Assembly: GCA_003956705.1 (NCBI GenBank)
Contig: QZCP01000236.1
Location: 1 to 64,000, forward strand
DNA: 64,000 nucleotides
Direction of reading: 5' to 3'
Source of the DNA: Brevipalpus yothersi
Lineage: Eukaryota; Arthropoda; Arachnida; Trombidiformes; Tenuipalpidae
Both the position numbers and the translations under genes were made by a program. A model generated the notes under the pieces. That model did not search any database. It was given only the letters and a program-made list of their open reading frames with translations, and was not told where the DNA came from. This document shows, piece by piece, positions 63,733 through 64,000 of the stretch; the stretch's first letter is position 1, and each line of letters starts with the position of its first letter.

Positions 63733-64000
63733 CATTCAGACCTCAAAGACCAAGTTCACTGGAGGGCGAACTGTTTGGACTTTTAAGCAATTTTCCTGTG
63801 TCAATGTTGCTCTAGTGTAATCGGAGTTTAGTCACTGTCCACGGTGATTTGAGTACCTTTTATTAGGCCTAAAACATGGCCATTTTCTACTTATTCTCTT
63901 CTGGCCGTTTCATGGTTCTTCTTTCAAAGAGGAAGAGAGAGAGAATCTTCTTCCTTTCAGGTCCTCTCCTTGCTTCACTTTATTACTTCTCACTCATGTG

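Larger units (their letters stand above)
57001..64000. other. Terminal region, no supported gene
   Basis: AT-rich with CT runs at 57839-57862 and 59200-59260, long tracts at 58308-58384, 63371-63426 and 63692-63729, and a hairpin at 61643-61674. Open frames are short and mostly translated repeats. No RNA gene could be recognised by eye. Confidence 0.4.

Noticed and set aside
1..64000. tRNA, rRNA, CRISPR arrays, operons, transposase or reverse transcriptase genes
   Set aside because: None could be recognised on reading; the spliced gene structure excludes a bacterial origin. A tRNA or microRNA scan by software was not possible here.

Overview
The window is eukaryotic nuclear DNA from an animal. 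It is AT-rich, with spliced genes, GT/AG introns (many of only 60-110 bp) and very long (GA)n/(CT)n microsatellites. A gustatory-receptor-like seven-helix gene and two SoxE genes point to an arthropod. A chelicerate such as a mite is my best guess, but nothing here proves it.

Layout. (1) About 0.2-1.54 kb, minus strand: mitochondrial phosphate carrier (SLC25A3 type) that appears to start without a presequence. (2) 2.03-5.72 kb, plus strand, divergent from it: a 1007-residue Nup358/RanBP2-like protein with three RanBD1 domains made by tandem duplication of an FG-linker plus RanBD cassette. (3) 6.98-7.94 kb, plus: an unrecognised serine-rich protein in two exons. (4) 8.28-9.69 kb, minus: gustatory-receptor-like 7TM protein of 449 residues. 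(5) 11.25-14.44 kb, minus, and 21.59-25.02 kb, plus: two SoxE transcription factor genes, head to head, four exons each, about 7.1 kb apart. (6) 28.6/29.1-40.26 kb, plus: katanin p80 (KATNB1), 11 or 12 exons, complete from WD40 propeller to con80 domain. (7) 40.26-64.0 kb: no supportable gene; microsatellites and a GGCC-dense stretch.

Most notable is the SoxE pair. Exon 2 plus the first 215 bp of intron 2 are identical in both copies but for one base (about 548 bp). A second tract of 196 bp in exon 3 is fully identical. The sequence between and around these tracts has diverged strongly. This is what recent gene conversion between inverted paralogues would leave. Other points: the compact Nup358-like gene, the phosphate carrier with a 4-nt coding first exon, a 389-bp N gap flanked by a copied 46-bp sequence (probably an assembly artefact), and two clean hairpins.

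The genes are not a functional operon: they are housekeeping (phosphate transport, nuclear pore, microtubule severing), chemosensory and developmental genes side by side. Start codons and splice sites were read by eye; the summed exon lengths keep frame in all seven gene models.
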